The translations under genes were made by a program, and so were the position numbers. Below are positions 1 to 5,379 of a DNA stretch of 9,363 bases, piece after piece (position 1 is the stretch's first letter; every line of letters starts with the position of its first letter). Source of the DNA: Sedimentisphaerales bacterium (GTDB lineage Bacteria; Planctomycetota; Phycisphaerae; Sedimentisphaerales; SM23-30); assembly GCA_030640865.1 (NCBI GenBank), contig DAOWIP010000399.1, positions 1 through 9,363 on the forward strand. The letters are read 5' to 3'. Below the pieces are notes generated by a model. It made no database searches, was not told where the DNA came from, and saw nothing but the letters and a program-made list of their open reading frames with translations.

Positions 1-15
1 AAGCTTAAGCATGGT

Positions 16-107
16 ATTCCAACTGGGTGGCACCTTTCTGTATTTCAGAGAGGTGCTCCTGTATAATCCCCGACGGGTGGCAACCACCGGCAAAGCCGGT
101 GGATTAT
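16..107. repeat. Cluster of GC-rich hairpin repeat elements upstream of ahbD
   Basis: Two structured units lie side by side. Unit 1 starts with GGGTGGCA (25-32) and forms an 11-bp stem, GCACCTTTCTG (30-40) against CAGAGAGGTGC (46-56), with a 5-base loop and one G/T pair. Unit 2 has the same GGGTGGCA head (75-82) and a perfect stem CCACCGGC (84-91) / GCCGGTGG (95-102) with an AAA loop. Unit 2 also has an alternative stem GGTGG (76-80) / CCACC (84-88) and an outer 7-bp pair ATAATCC (63-69) / GGATTAT (101-107). A close copy of the unit 2 core lies at 2751-2773. It resembles dispersed REP-like intergenic repeats. An open frame runs through it but shows no protein-like character. A structured RNA is the main alternative. 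Confidence 0.7.
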
Positions 108-121
108 GATTTTATTTATCA

Positions 122-151
122 TTGTTTATTTTACATTTTATATTTTACAAT
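122..151 (+). promoter_or_regulatory. Possible sigma70-type promoter for ahbD, near-leaderless
   Basis: TTGTTT (122-127) and TACAAT (146-151) are separated by 18 bases in an A+T-rich stretch just before ahbD. The expected transcription start, about 7 bases after the -10 box, falls at about position 158, next to the ATG at 159. The mRNA would then have almost no leader, which fits the absence of any Shine-Dalgarno sequence there. The -35 match is moderate and the region is generally T-rich, so a chance match is possible. Confidence 0.4.
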
Positions 152-158
152 ATTCGTT

Positions 159-1250
159 ATGACTGATTCCTTACAGACAACTCATCAACATTTGCCTCGC
201 TTAATTGCCTGGGAGCTTACGCGAACTTGTCGGCTGAACTGTCGTCACTGCCGCGCCGCCGCCGAAAACAGACATTACGACAATGAGCTTACTACTAACC
301 AATGTTTTCAATTACTGGACAATATCGCTGCTTTTTCCCAGCCGATTATCATTCTCACCGGTGGTGAGCCGATGCTCCGAGCCGACCTTTACGATATTGC
401 CGATCATGGCAACAGTCTTGGTCTGCGTATGGTCCTTGCCACCTGCGGCACACTTATTGACGACACTTCGATTCGTAAAATTATCGATTCCGGCATTCAG
501 TGTATTTCATTTTCGCTTGACGGTGCTACTGCCGAATCGCACGATGGTTTTCGCCGCGTACCGGGCGCCTTTGACGCTGTAATTGCCGCTGCCGCTACTG
601 CCCGACGCAACAGTTTGCCCTTTCAGATTAATACTACTTTAGCCCGACACAACCTCGCCGAACTGCCACAATTATTGAAACTGGCCGAAAAACTCGGCGC
701 AATAACTTTCAACCCTTTTTTATTGGTTCCTACCGGCCGCGGCAGGGAGTTAGCTGATCAGGAACTTTCCGCCCAACAGTATGAGCGTACCCTTCAGTGG
801 CTCGCCGCACAGCGCGGAAATTCAGGGATAAAACTTCGTGTTACTTGTGCCCCTCATTATCAGCGTATTATCCGACAAAACCCTGATGATCAACTTCGCG
901 ACAACCACCCTGTCTTAACCGCCCCCCAAAGTTCTTCTTACACAGCCGGTTGTATGGGCGGCAAGTCTTTTGCTTTTATTTCCCACACCGGCACCGTCCA
1001 GCTCTGCGGATTCCTCGACCTCATCGCCGGCGACTTACGGCTGAACGATTTTGATTTTGCGGATATATGGAAAAACTCGGAATTGTTCCAGCAGGTTCGC
1101 GATGTTGACAGTTACAGGGGCAAGTGTGGTTACTGCGAATATCGCCGCCTTTGTGGCGGCTGCCGCGCACGCGCCTACGCCCTCACTGGTAACCATCTCG
1201 CCTCCGAACCATTCTGCATCTACCAACCACGCGAAATGGAAAGCACATAA
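159..1250 (+). CDS. ahbD: Radical SAM heme synthase AhbD (iron-coproporphyrin III decarboxylase)
   Basis: A 363-residue cytoplasmic radical SAM enzyme. In the siroheme-dependent heme pathway AhbD oxidatively decarboxylates the two propionates on rings A and B of iron-coproporphyrin III to vinyl groups, giving heme b. The SAM-cluster motif is C24-x3-C28-x2-C31 in the context AWELTRTCRLNCRHCRA, followed by GGEP at 68-71. The C-terminal region has extra cysteines for auxiliary Fe-S binding: C265, C283, C323-x2-C326-x5-C332-x2-C335 and C353. The stretch GCMGGKSFAFISHTG before C283 is, from memory, characteristic of AhbD rather than of NirJ/AhbC. The frame is open back to 27, but that part crosses the hairpin repeats and is not protein-like, so I chose ATG 159. 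No Shine-Dalgarno is seen. The partner siroheme decarboxylase and HemL are encoded about 6 kb away on the other strand. An anaerobic sulfatase-maturing enzyme is the alternative because of the adjacent sulfatase, but the motifs fit AhbD better. Confidence 0.88.
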   Translation: MTDSLQTTHQHLPRLIAWELTRTCRLNCRHCRAAAENRHYDNELTTNQCFQLLDNIAAFSQPIIILTGGEPMLRADLYDIADHGNSLGLRMVLATCGTLIDDTSIRKIIDSGIQCISFSLDGATAESHDGFRRVPGAFDAVIAAAATARRNSLPFQINTTLARHNLAELPQLLKLAEKLGAITFNPFLLVPTGRGRELADQELSAQQYERTLQWLAAQRGNSGIKLRVTCAPHYQRIIRQNPDDQLRDNHPVLTAPQSSSYTAGCMGGKSFAFISHTGTVQLCGFLDLIAGDLRLNDFDFADIWKNSELFQQVRDVDSYRGKCGYCEYRRLCGGCRARAYALTGNHLASEPFCIYQPREMEST

Positions 1251-1259
1251 AATGGGAGT

Positions 1260-1282
1260 AACCGTTCACGGGTTCTTTTTTT
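1260..1282 (+). terminator. Probable intrinsic terminator of ahbD
   Basis: Ten bases after the ahbD stop, AACCG (1260-1264) pairs with CGGGTT (1269-1274), with one bulged G and a TTCA loop. Seven T residues follow directly at 1276-1282. The stem is short, but its position between convergent genes and the T-run support a rho-independent terminator for the plus strand. The minus strand shows no T-run here, so the sulfatase transcript has no visible terminator of its own. Confidence 0.6.
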
Positions 1283-1295
1283 CGAGTAGGGCGGC

Positions 1296-2735
1296 TCACA
1301 ACTCATTTTTGATAGGCATTCGGGCGCCGGTGTCTCGGAGCCAGACAGCCAGCATCGCGTCCAGTTCCTTCACCTTTTCAGGCATCCGGGTGGACAGGTC
1401 ATTTTTTTCGCTGATGTCGTTATGGAGATTGAAAAGTTCGAAGGTCTTGCCCTCGTATCGTTTGATCAGTTTCCAGTTACCGGCGCGGACGATACTATAT
1501 GGCGCCACATCTCCGCCTCGATAGTGTGGAAAGTGCCAGAAAATAGCGTTACGATTAAATGTCCCGGTCTGCTTCAACAGTGGAATCAGATTTTGTCCGT
1601 CGATAGCTCGGTCGGCCGGTATGTTTTCGCCGACAGCCCGACAAATAGTCGGGAAATAATCGACGCTTATGACCGGTTCGTCGCAGAGCGCCCCGGCCTT
1701 AACCACATCGGGCCAACGGACAATCAGTGGCACTCGAATACCTCCCTCGTAGGGATAACCTTTTCCGGCTCGCAATGGGGCATTATCGGTAGCACTCCAT
1801 CGCCTCGTTCCGACTAATCCGCCATTGTCTGAGGTAAAGATTATTATTGTTTGTTTGGTGAGATTTGTTTCATCGAGCGCAGCCATGACTTTACCGACAG
1901 CGTCATCGACACTTTCCACCATCGCGGCGTATGTTGGATTTTTTTGTTTAGTGGGTTTTTTGGCTTTATATTTGGCAACGATTTCTTTTTTGGCCTGGAT
2001 AGGCGTATGCACTGCATAGTGGGCCAAATACAGAAAGAACGGATGATCGCTGTGTTTTTTGATAAAGCCCACTGCTTCGTCGCCTTCACGGTCGGTGAGG
2101 TACTCTCCTTTGCTTCGGGGCTTGAGAGTTGTGATACCACCGCCCTGACGTTTGCCATACGGATCGAAGTATGAGGGAGGTTGGCCGATATGGCATCCGC
2201 CGATATTGTAATCGAATCCCTGTTTGTCCGGATAGCAATCGTCCGGGCCGAGGTGCCATTTACCGATATGGCACGTAGCATATCCCGCGGGCTTGAGCAC
2301 TTCGGCAATAGTGATTTCGTCAAGTTCCATCCATAGCGCGTTTTTCGGACAGAGCAGCTTTTTGTTTTTCCCTTCATCGTAACCGGTCGGGTTCTTTGCT
2401 TCTGCGCGGATTGTGCTGCGGGGGCGTATCCAGTCTGTAATTCCAAGACGGGCTGGATAACGCCCGGTCATCAGGGCCGCCCGTGTAGGCGAGCATACTG
2501 CACCTGCCGCGTAGGCATTGGTAAATTTCATCCCTCCCGCAGCCAGACGATCTATATTGGGCGTCTCGTAGTATCGGCTTCCGAAGCATTCCAGATCGGT
2601 CCAGCCCATATCGTCAATGTGGACAAGAATAATATTTGGCTTAGGCGCGTTTTGTTTTCGTGCGAACAGACATCCCGGCAATACCAGCGATGCCGCCCCC
2701 AGCCCCATAGTCTTGAAGAAATCACGTCTTTTCAT
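1296..2735 (-). CDS. Tat-exported lipoprotein sulfatase (Cys-type, arylsulfatase family)
   Basis: A 479-residue sulfatase of the alkaline-phosphatase superfamily that hydrolyses sulfate esters. The substrate cannot be read from sequence; marine or gut polysaccharides are typical for this family. The signature C81-S-P-T-R85 marks the cysteine converted to formylglycine. D41-D42 in HIDDMGWTD and the later TSDNGG supply metal ligands, and GYATCHIGK is the second sulfatase signature. The N-terminus RRDFFK (residues 3-8) fits a twin-arginine signal, followed by a lipobox-like L-P-G-C22, so the product is probably a Tat-exported, lipid-anchored protein. The start at 2735 is set by AGGAG (2741-2745) five bases upstream; an in-frame extension to 2768 would run into the hairpin repeat. 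No formylglycine-generating enzyme or anaerobic maturase is seen in the window. The gene follows the PIN-like gene by 57 bases and may be cotranscribed with it. Confidence 0.93.
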   Translation of the reverse strand: MKRRDFFKTMGLGAASLVLPGCLFARKQNAPKPNIILVHIDDMGWTDLECFGSRYYETPNIDRLAAGGMKFTNAYAAGAVCSPTRAALMTGRYPARLGITDWIRPRSTIRAEAKNPTGYDEGKNKKLLCPKNALWMELDEITIAEVLKPAGYATCHIGKWHLGPDDCYPDKQGFDYNIGGCHIGQPPSYFDPYGKRQGGGITTLKPRSKGEYLTDREGDEAVGFIKKHSDHPFFLYLAHYAVHTPIQAKKEIVAKYKAKKPTKQKNPTYAAMVESVDDAVGKVMAALDETNLTKQTIIIFTSDNGGLVGTRRWSATDNAPLRAGKGYPYEGGIRVPLIVRWPDVVKAGALCDEPVISVDYFPTICRAVGENIPADRAIDGQNLIPLLKQTGTFNRNAIFWHFPHYRGGDVAPYSIVRAGNWKLIKRYEGKTFELFNLHNDISEKNDLSTRMPEKVKELDAMLAVWLRDTGARMPIKNEL

Positions 2736-2740
2736 AATAA

Positions 2741-2745
2741 CTCCT
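2741..2745 (-). promoter_or_regulatory. Shine-Dalgarno site of the sulfatase
   Basis: On the minus strand AGGAG lies five bases before the ATG at 2735. This is the clearest ribosome binding site in the window and decides between this start and the longer frame beginning at 2768. Confidence 0.8.
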
Positions 2746-2750
2746 ATCGT

Positions 2751-2773
2751 ATCCCGGCCGGGTGGCATCCACC
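2751..2773. repeat. Second copy of the GGGTGGCA hairpin repeat
   Basis: This 23-base element matches 66-88 at 20 of 23 positions. It contains the 10-base palindrome CCCGGCCGGG (2753-2762) and the stem GGTGG (2761-2765) / CCACC (2769-2773) with a 3-base loop. It occupies the short gap between the PIN-like gene and the sulfatase, so in a shared transcript it would form a stem-loop just upstream of the sulfatase ribosome binding site. It is probably a dispersed REP-like element. A role in transcript processing or partial attenuation is possible. Confidence 0.65.
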
Positions 2774-2792
2774 TCGAAGACTCGGTTTCAGT

Positions 2793-3608
2793 TTAATCTT
2801 TGGGTTCACTTTCCAAGCCAAGTACTTCACAAAGAGGTCGAAAATGCTTTTTATTAATACTATGCACAGAGACTTTTTCGGGACAATGAGTAGATTCTAA
2901 ACAGATAATTGCATCGCTTAAAAAAACAGTACATCTTTTTCCATGTGGTGATTCGCCATCCGATATTTGCTGTGCATGTTCTTTTACTCTTTCTAATTCC
3001 TCTTTAACATCTTTGGGTACTGTTTCTATGCTATCAATTCCCATGTTGGACAGAAACTCAAGATAAAAACGATGCTCACTCCAAAAATTCCCAATAGCAC
3101 ATTTTTGAGGGGTACTTTTTGTGCAAGTTATTTCTATCGGTTCGTAGGCTCCACTCACCCCTAACCTTGGGGCATCTTTGGCATAAAGGCAATTCGTCTC
3201 ATTGATTAACGGATATTTTAGTCCTCTGTTAAACATGGTCTCCCACGCATCTTCTATTAAATCTTCAAGTCTTTGCTTTTGCTCCTCGAAGCTTTTGTAA
3301 TTGATCACAATCCAATGACCAACTTCATCCATTCTTTCTTGAACACCTTTCGTGAGGTGAACTCCGGCTATATCTTTATTTTTATAAACTTTCGACTCTA
3401 ACAACGCCTTATTCATGTCTCTGGTACGCAGAAGGAGATTATGAAGACCGATTATCGAATTCAATAAAGTAGCCTTGTATTGGCATTTTACATAATGCGA
3501 ACAATAGAGACTACTATCTGCAAGCTGTCCCTCGATTTCTTCGCGCACACTCGGACTCCCCCAGTCTCGCTTAATCTGCGTCGCTGTATCTAAGAATAGC
3601 CCGGACAT
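2793..3608 (-). CDS. Divergent PIN-like nuclease domain protein, third gene of an unknown cassette
   Basis: A 271-residue soluble protein. I read it as a PIN-like (VapC-type RNase fold) protein with a long central insertion. The first strand FLDT carries D7. The segment LYCSHYVKCQYKATLL (34-49) resembles the conserved helix after strand 2, where most PIN proteins have Glu (often written YVxxEF); here that site appears to be Q43. Near the C-terminus LSDAIICLE (D232) matches the third acidic position, and SVHSINKKHFRPLCEVLGLE (248-267) matches the last strand with N252 and the usual HF. The region 70-220 is an insertion with scattered cysteines (C140, C162, C170); nine cysteines occur overall, with a possible metal site. 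The start fits because FLDT follows at once, and AGGGG sits five bases upstream. It begins one base after the previous stop, so it is translationally linked to it. The fold assignment is by eye; activity is uncertain because of Q43. Confidence 0.55.
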   Translation of the reverse strand: MSGLFLDTATQIKRDWGSPSVREEIEGQLADSSLYCSHYVKCQYKATLLNSIIGLHNLLLRTRDMNKALLESKVYKNKDIAGVHLTKGVQERMDEVGHWIVINYKSFEEQKQRLEDLIEDAWETMFNRGLKYPLINETNCLYAKDAPRLGVSGAYEPIEITCTKSTPQKCAIGNFWSEHRFYLEFLSNMGIDSIETVPKDVKEELERVKEHAQQISDGESPHGKRCTVFLSDAIICLESTHCPEKVSVHSINKKHFRPLCEVLGLESEPKD

Positions 3609-3609
3609 A

Positions 3610-4266
3610 TTACCCCTGTTCTACCGTTTTTTTAGCTTCTGCTATTTCTCTCTCTGCCTTTTCAGTTACCGGAAGCCAGGTTAGCCCAACGTCTAACAAC
3701 TTGGTCCGAATCCAGCTTACCTTTTCCCTTGTTAGCTTACTCCACCCATCTATCAATGCACGCACAGAAGCCGAGAAAATCTTCAATAGCTCTTTAGTGA
3801 TTTCACTCGGCTCATGTACTCGGCAAATATCCCTGAGTGATGCAGCCAATCTTGCCTCGTACTTATGATTTGTAACTCTCGCCTTCTCTTCCAATCGGCC
3901 TAATAAAGCCTCAATTTCCATGATGCAATAAAGAGTCTTAGCCCCGTCTTCACCTGCATCTTGTAATAATTGAAGGTTTGTATTTATTTTTTCGAAATCA
4001 TCCAGATAAAATGAAAGCCTTTTTCTTGGGGCTTCCTCTTTATATTTTTCTTTTAAATATTCAACATCCGCCTCCATTTTTTCTATAGACATTGTAAGCA
4101 TAAGGGTTCTCTTATCTAATGCTTGATATTTTGATAACATATCTTCTAAATCAGTTCTATATTCCTCCTTTGCTTTTTGGGTCTCCGTATGTACGTATTT
4201 ACTTAATAATACTCCATACATAGTATATCCCAAAGCTGACGGTACATTTATTTTTTCATCAAGCAT
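3610..4266 (-). CDS. Unknown helical/coiled-coil protein, second gene of the cassette
   Basis: A 218-residue protein whose family I do not recognise. No signal peptide or convincing membrane segment is seen. It is mostly helix-forming and highly charged: residues 25-80 have heptad-like spacing rich in K, E, L and M, suggesting a coiled coil, and residues 115-190 look like several further amphipathic helices. A structural or oligomerising role is possible, perhaps as a scaffold for its neighbours, but this is inference only. The ATG lies five bases after the stop of the upstream gene, and its own stop is separated by a single base from the PIN-like gene, so the three are surely one operon. The ribosome binding site is weak, in line with translational coupling. 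Base composition is A+T-rich like the other two cassette genes and unlike aroDE or hemL. Confidence 0.75.
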   Translation of the reverse strand: MLDEKINVPSALGYTMYGVLLSKYVHTETQKAKEEYRTDLEDMLSKYQALDKRTLMLTMSIEKMEADVEYLKEKYKEEAPRKRLSFYLDDFEKINTNLQLLQDAGEDGAKTLYCIMEIEALLGRLEEKARVTNHKYEARLAASLRDICRVHEPSEITKELLKIFSASVRALIDGWSKLTREKVSWIRTKLLDVGLTWLPVTEKAEREIAEAKKTVEQG

Positions 4267-4271
4267 AAATT

Positions 4272-4943
4272 CTAACCCAATTTATTTACAATATCATTCA
4301 ACTTTTTTGTCATATTTTTAATATCATCTATATGCAAATCTAATGTTACCGCAATATCGTCACTTCTCTTGATCCTACTTATTCCTTGTGTTGGACTAAA
4401 TGCTATAGTGTAGTATGAATGAGGCCTTGATAAGTTCATCTCCATTGATACGTAAGGCACATCAATTTCTTTACCCTTTTCATTTTCTTCAATGTGGTAC
4501 GTTCCTTTTTTCCACCTGATATTTTCAATTACGTATGAGGATGTTGCCTTTCTAAGCAATACCCGTTCTTTAATTTCTTTGCTTATTAATTTACCAATCG
4601 CCTTTTTTGATCTTTCTAACAAAACATCGAAATCTTCTTCGAGTTCTTTAGGAGTTCGATTTCTAATCACGTTTTTTTTGTTCTTAGAAAGCCCTGCGGC
4701 AATTATGGCAGGGATTTCCGATGCTATAATTGCTTCAACGTTTCTTCGGGTCAATTCCTCAGGAATTTGTGTCTCTAATAATTCCTCCATCTCATCTGGC
4801 AAGGTGAAATCAACGTCTCCATCCGTATCGACATCAATTTCTACCAAGCCTGCTTTGATCCATTCGGATAGAAGATTCAAGACTTGCTCAAATTGTTCCT
4901 CGGTTTCCTTGCCCGGTATAAATTTTGATTCCTTATCTGCCAT
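4272..4943 (-). CDS. Unknown acidic protein, first gene of the cassette
   Basis: A 223-residue soluble protein with no family I recognise. Residues 10-33 look helical. Residues 34-58 are strikingly acidic (DVDTDGDVDF, then DEMEELLE). Residues 60-130 appear to be helices with a basic patch at 87-99 (KNKKNVIRNR). Residues 132-205 alternate like beta strands, ending in a final helix at 205-222. It has no cysteines, signal peptide or membrane segment. The start ATG at 4943 has GAAAGAG about seven bases upstream, and a near-consensus promoter lies about 150 bases upstream. As the first gene of a compact A+T-rich cassette ending in a PIN-like protein, it could be a regulator, inhibitor or sensor partner, but no motif decides this. 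Confidence 0.75.
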   Translation of the reverse strand: MADKESKFIPGKETEEQFEQVLNLLSEWIKAGLVEIDVDTDGDVDFTLPDEMEELLETQIPEELTRRNVEAIIASEIPAIIAAGLSKNKKNVIRNRTPKELEEDFDVLLERSKKAIGKLISKEIKERVLLRKATSSYVIENIRWKKGTYHIEENEKGKEIDVPYVSMEMNLSRPHSYYTIAFSPTQGISRIKRSDDIAVTLDLHIDDIKNMTKKLNDIVNKLG

Positions 4944-4985
4944 GGAAAACTCTTTCTCAAATTACCAATTTCTGACCCTTAAAAC

Positions 4986-5003
4986 CCTGTGTACTCCCAC
5001 AGG
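4986..5003 (-). promoter_or_regulatory. Hairpin in the predicted cassette leader
   Basis: CCTGTG (4986-4991) pairs perfectly with CACAGG (4998-5003) around a 6-base loop. It sits inside the roughly 145-base predicted 5' leader of the cassette, about 40 bases before the first start codon. On the minus strand a GTTTT follows the stem, too short a T-run for a convincing terminator. An attenuation or stability role is possible but weakly supported. Confidence 0.3.
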
Positions 5004-5095
5004 TATTCATTGTACTATCATCGGGTATTTTGCACAACTGTAATTTAAAATCACCGTTTTTTCTATTGCCGTTTTTTTTTGACTTATGCGCATCC

Positions 5096-5124
5096 ATTAT
5101 CTTCTTGTGTTTTTTTAAAGTCAA
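5096..5124 (-). promoter_or_regulatory. Near-consensus sigma70 promoter of the three-gene cassette
   Basis: Read on the minus strand, TTGACT (5124-5119) and GATAAT (5101-5096) are separated by exactly 17 bases; each box matches the consensus at five of six positions. Transcription would begin near 5089 and give a leader of about 145 bases before the first cassette gene. The -35 box is embedded in ACTTTTGACTT (5128-5118), whose TTTTGACTT part also occurs on the plus strand at 5077-5085 and 5163-5171, so a regulator could overlap the promoter. Confidence 0.6.
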
Positions 5125-5199
5125 AAGTTCTTTATGGCTGATTCATAATTTGAGAGATGATTTTTTGACTTACCTATCTTAACATTTTTTTGCGATTTT

Positions 5200-5247
5200 A
5201 CTTTTGCCCAAAACCCATTCACTTTTATTAACTTTTGCCCAAAACCC
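5200..5247. repeat. Perfect 17-base direct repeat upstream of the cassette promoter
   Basis: ACTTTTGCCCAAAACCC occurs at 5200-5216 and again, without mismatch, at 5231-5247. The repeat period is 31 bases, close to three DNA turns, so a protein bound to both copies would sit on the same face of the helix. The copies lie about 75-125 bases upstream of the -35 box of the cassette promoter, a plausible activator or repressor position. Only two copies exist, so it is not a CRISPR array. Confidence 0.65.
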
Positions 5248-5255
5248 GCGAAAAC

Positions 5256-5318
5256 CGTTCATTTTACGGAAGTTATTTTTCGCCGTTTCCAAAAAATTAA
5301 CCAAAATGAACGTTAATT
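5256..5318. repeat. Overlapping inverted repeats in the intergenic region
   Basis: CGTTCATTTT (5256-5265) is the exact complement of AAAATGAACG (5303-5312), with 37 bases between. A second, tighter palindrome overlaps it: AATTAAC (5295-5301) and GTTAATT (5312-5318) flank a 10-base centre. The second has the size of a typical dimeric-repressor operator. As both stems share 5303-5312, they are mutually exclusive if formed in RNA. Confidence 0.45.
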
Positions 5319-5379
5319 GACCTGTTTTTGCATAAAATCGACCAAAAGTGAAAATTCCGTTTTAATGAAAAATAAGGAC

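Larger units (their letters stand above)
4944..5379. other. A+T-rich, repeat-filled intergenic region (436 bases)
   Basis: No credible gene is found on either strand. The region separates the end of aroDE from the three-gene cassette. It holds a promoter directed at the cassette (5096-5124), a 17-base direct repeat (5200-5247), inverted repeats (5256-5312 and 5295-5318), several runs of 6-9 T, and a small hairpin in the predicted leader (4986-5003). The heptamer ACTTTTG or its complement CAAAAGT occurs at 5122, 5200, 5231 and 5343. No clear intrinsic terminator for aroDE is seen, so read-through from aroDE into the cassette is possible. A small non-coding RNA cannot be excluded. Confidence 0.7.

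Noticed and set aside
27..158. N-terminal extension of the AhbD frame to an ATG at 27
   Set aside because: The 44 extra residues come from translating the hairpin repeats and an A+T-rich promoter-like stretch; family proteins begin close to the PRLIAWE segment.
159..1250. Radical SAM gene as an anaerobic sulfatase-maturing enzyme for the neighbouring Cys-type sulfatase
   Set aside because: The CxxxCxxC context (CRHCRA) and the GCMGGKSFAFISHTG region fit AhbD, and other Ahb pathway genes are in the window; the adjacency looks coincidental.
1051..1524. Plus-strand open frame of 157 codons across the ahbD-sulfatase junction
   Set aside because: It overlaps both real genes, runs through the terminator and shows no protein-like motifs.
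4492..5043. Plus-strand open frame of 183 codons
   Set aside because: It is mostly antisense to the first cassette gene, has serine/isoleucine-rich low-quality composition and no ribosome binding site; it is a shadow of the real gene.
5056..5080. Intrinsic terminator on the plus strand at the T6 and T9 runs
   Set aside because: No paired stem precedes either T-run and no plus-strand gene lies upstream.
5200..5247. CRISPR-like array
   Set aside because: Only two copies of a 17-base repeat with a 14-base spacer and no cas genes; better explained as protein-binding sites or a local duplication.
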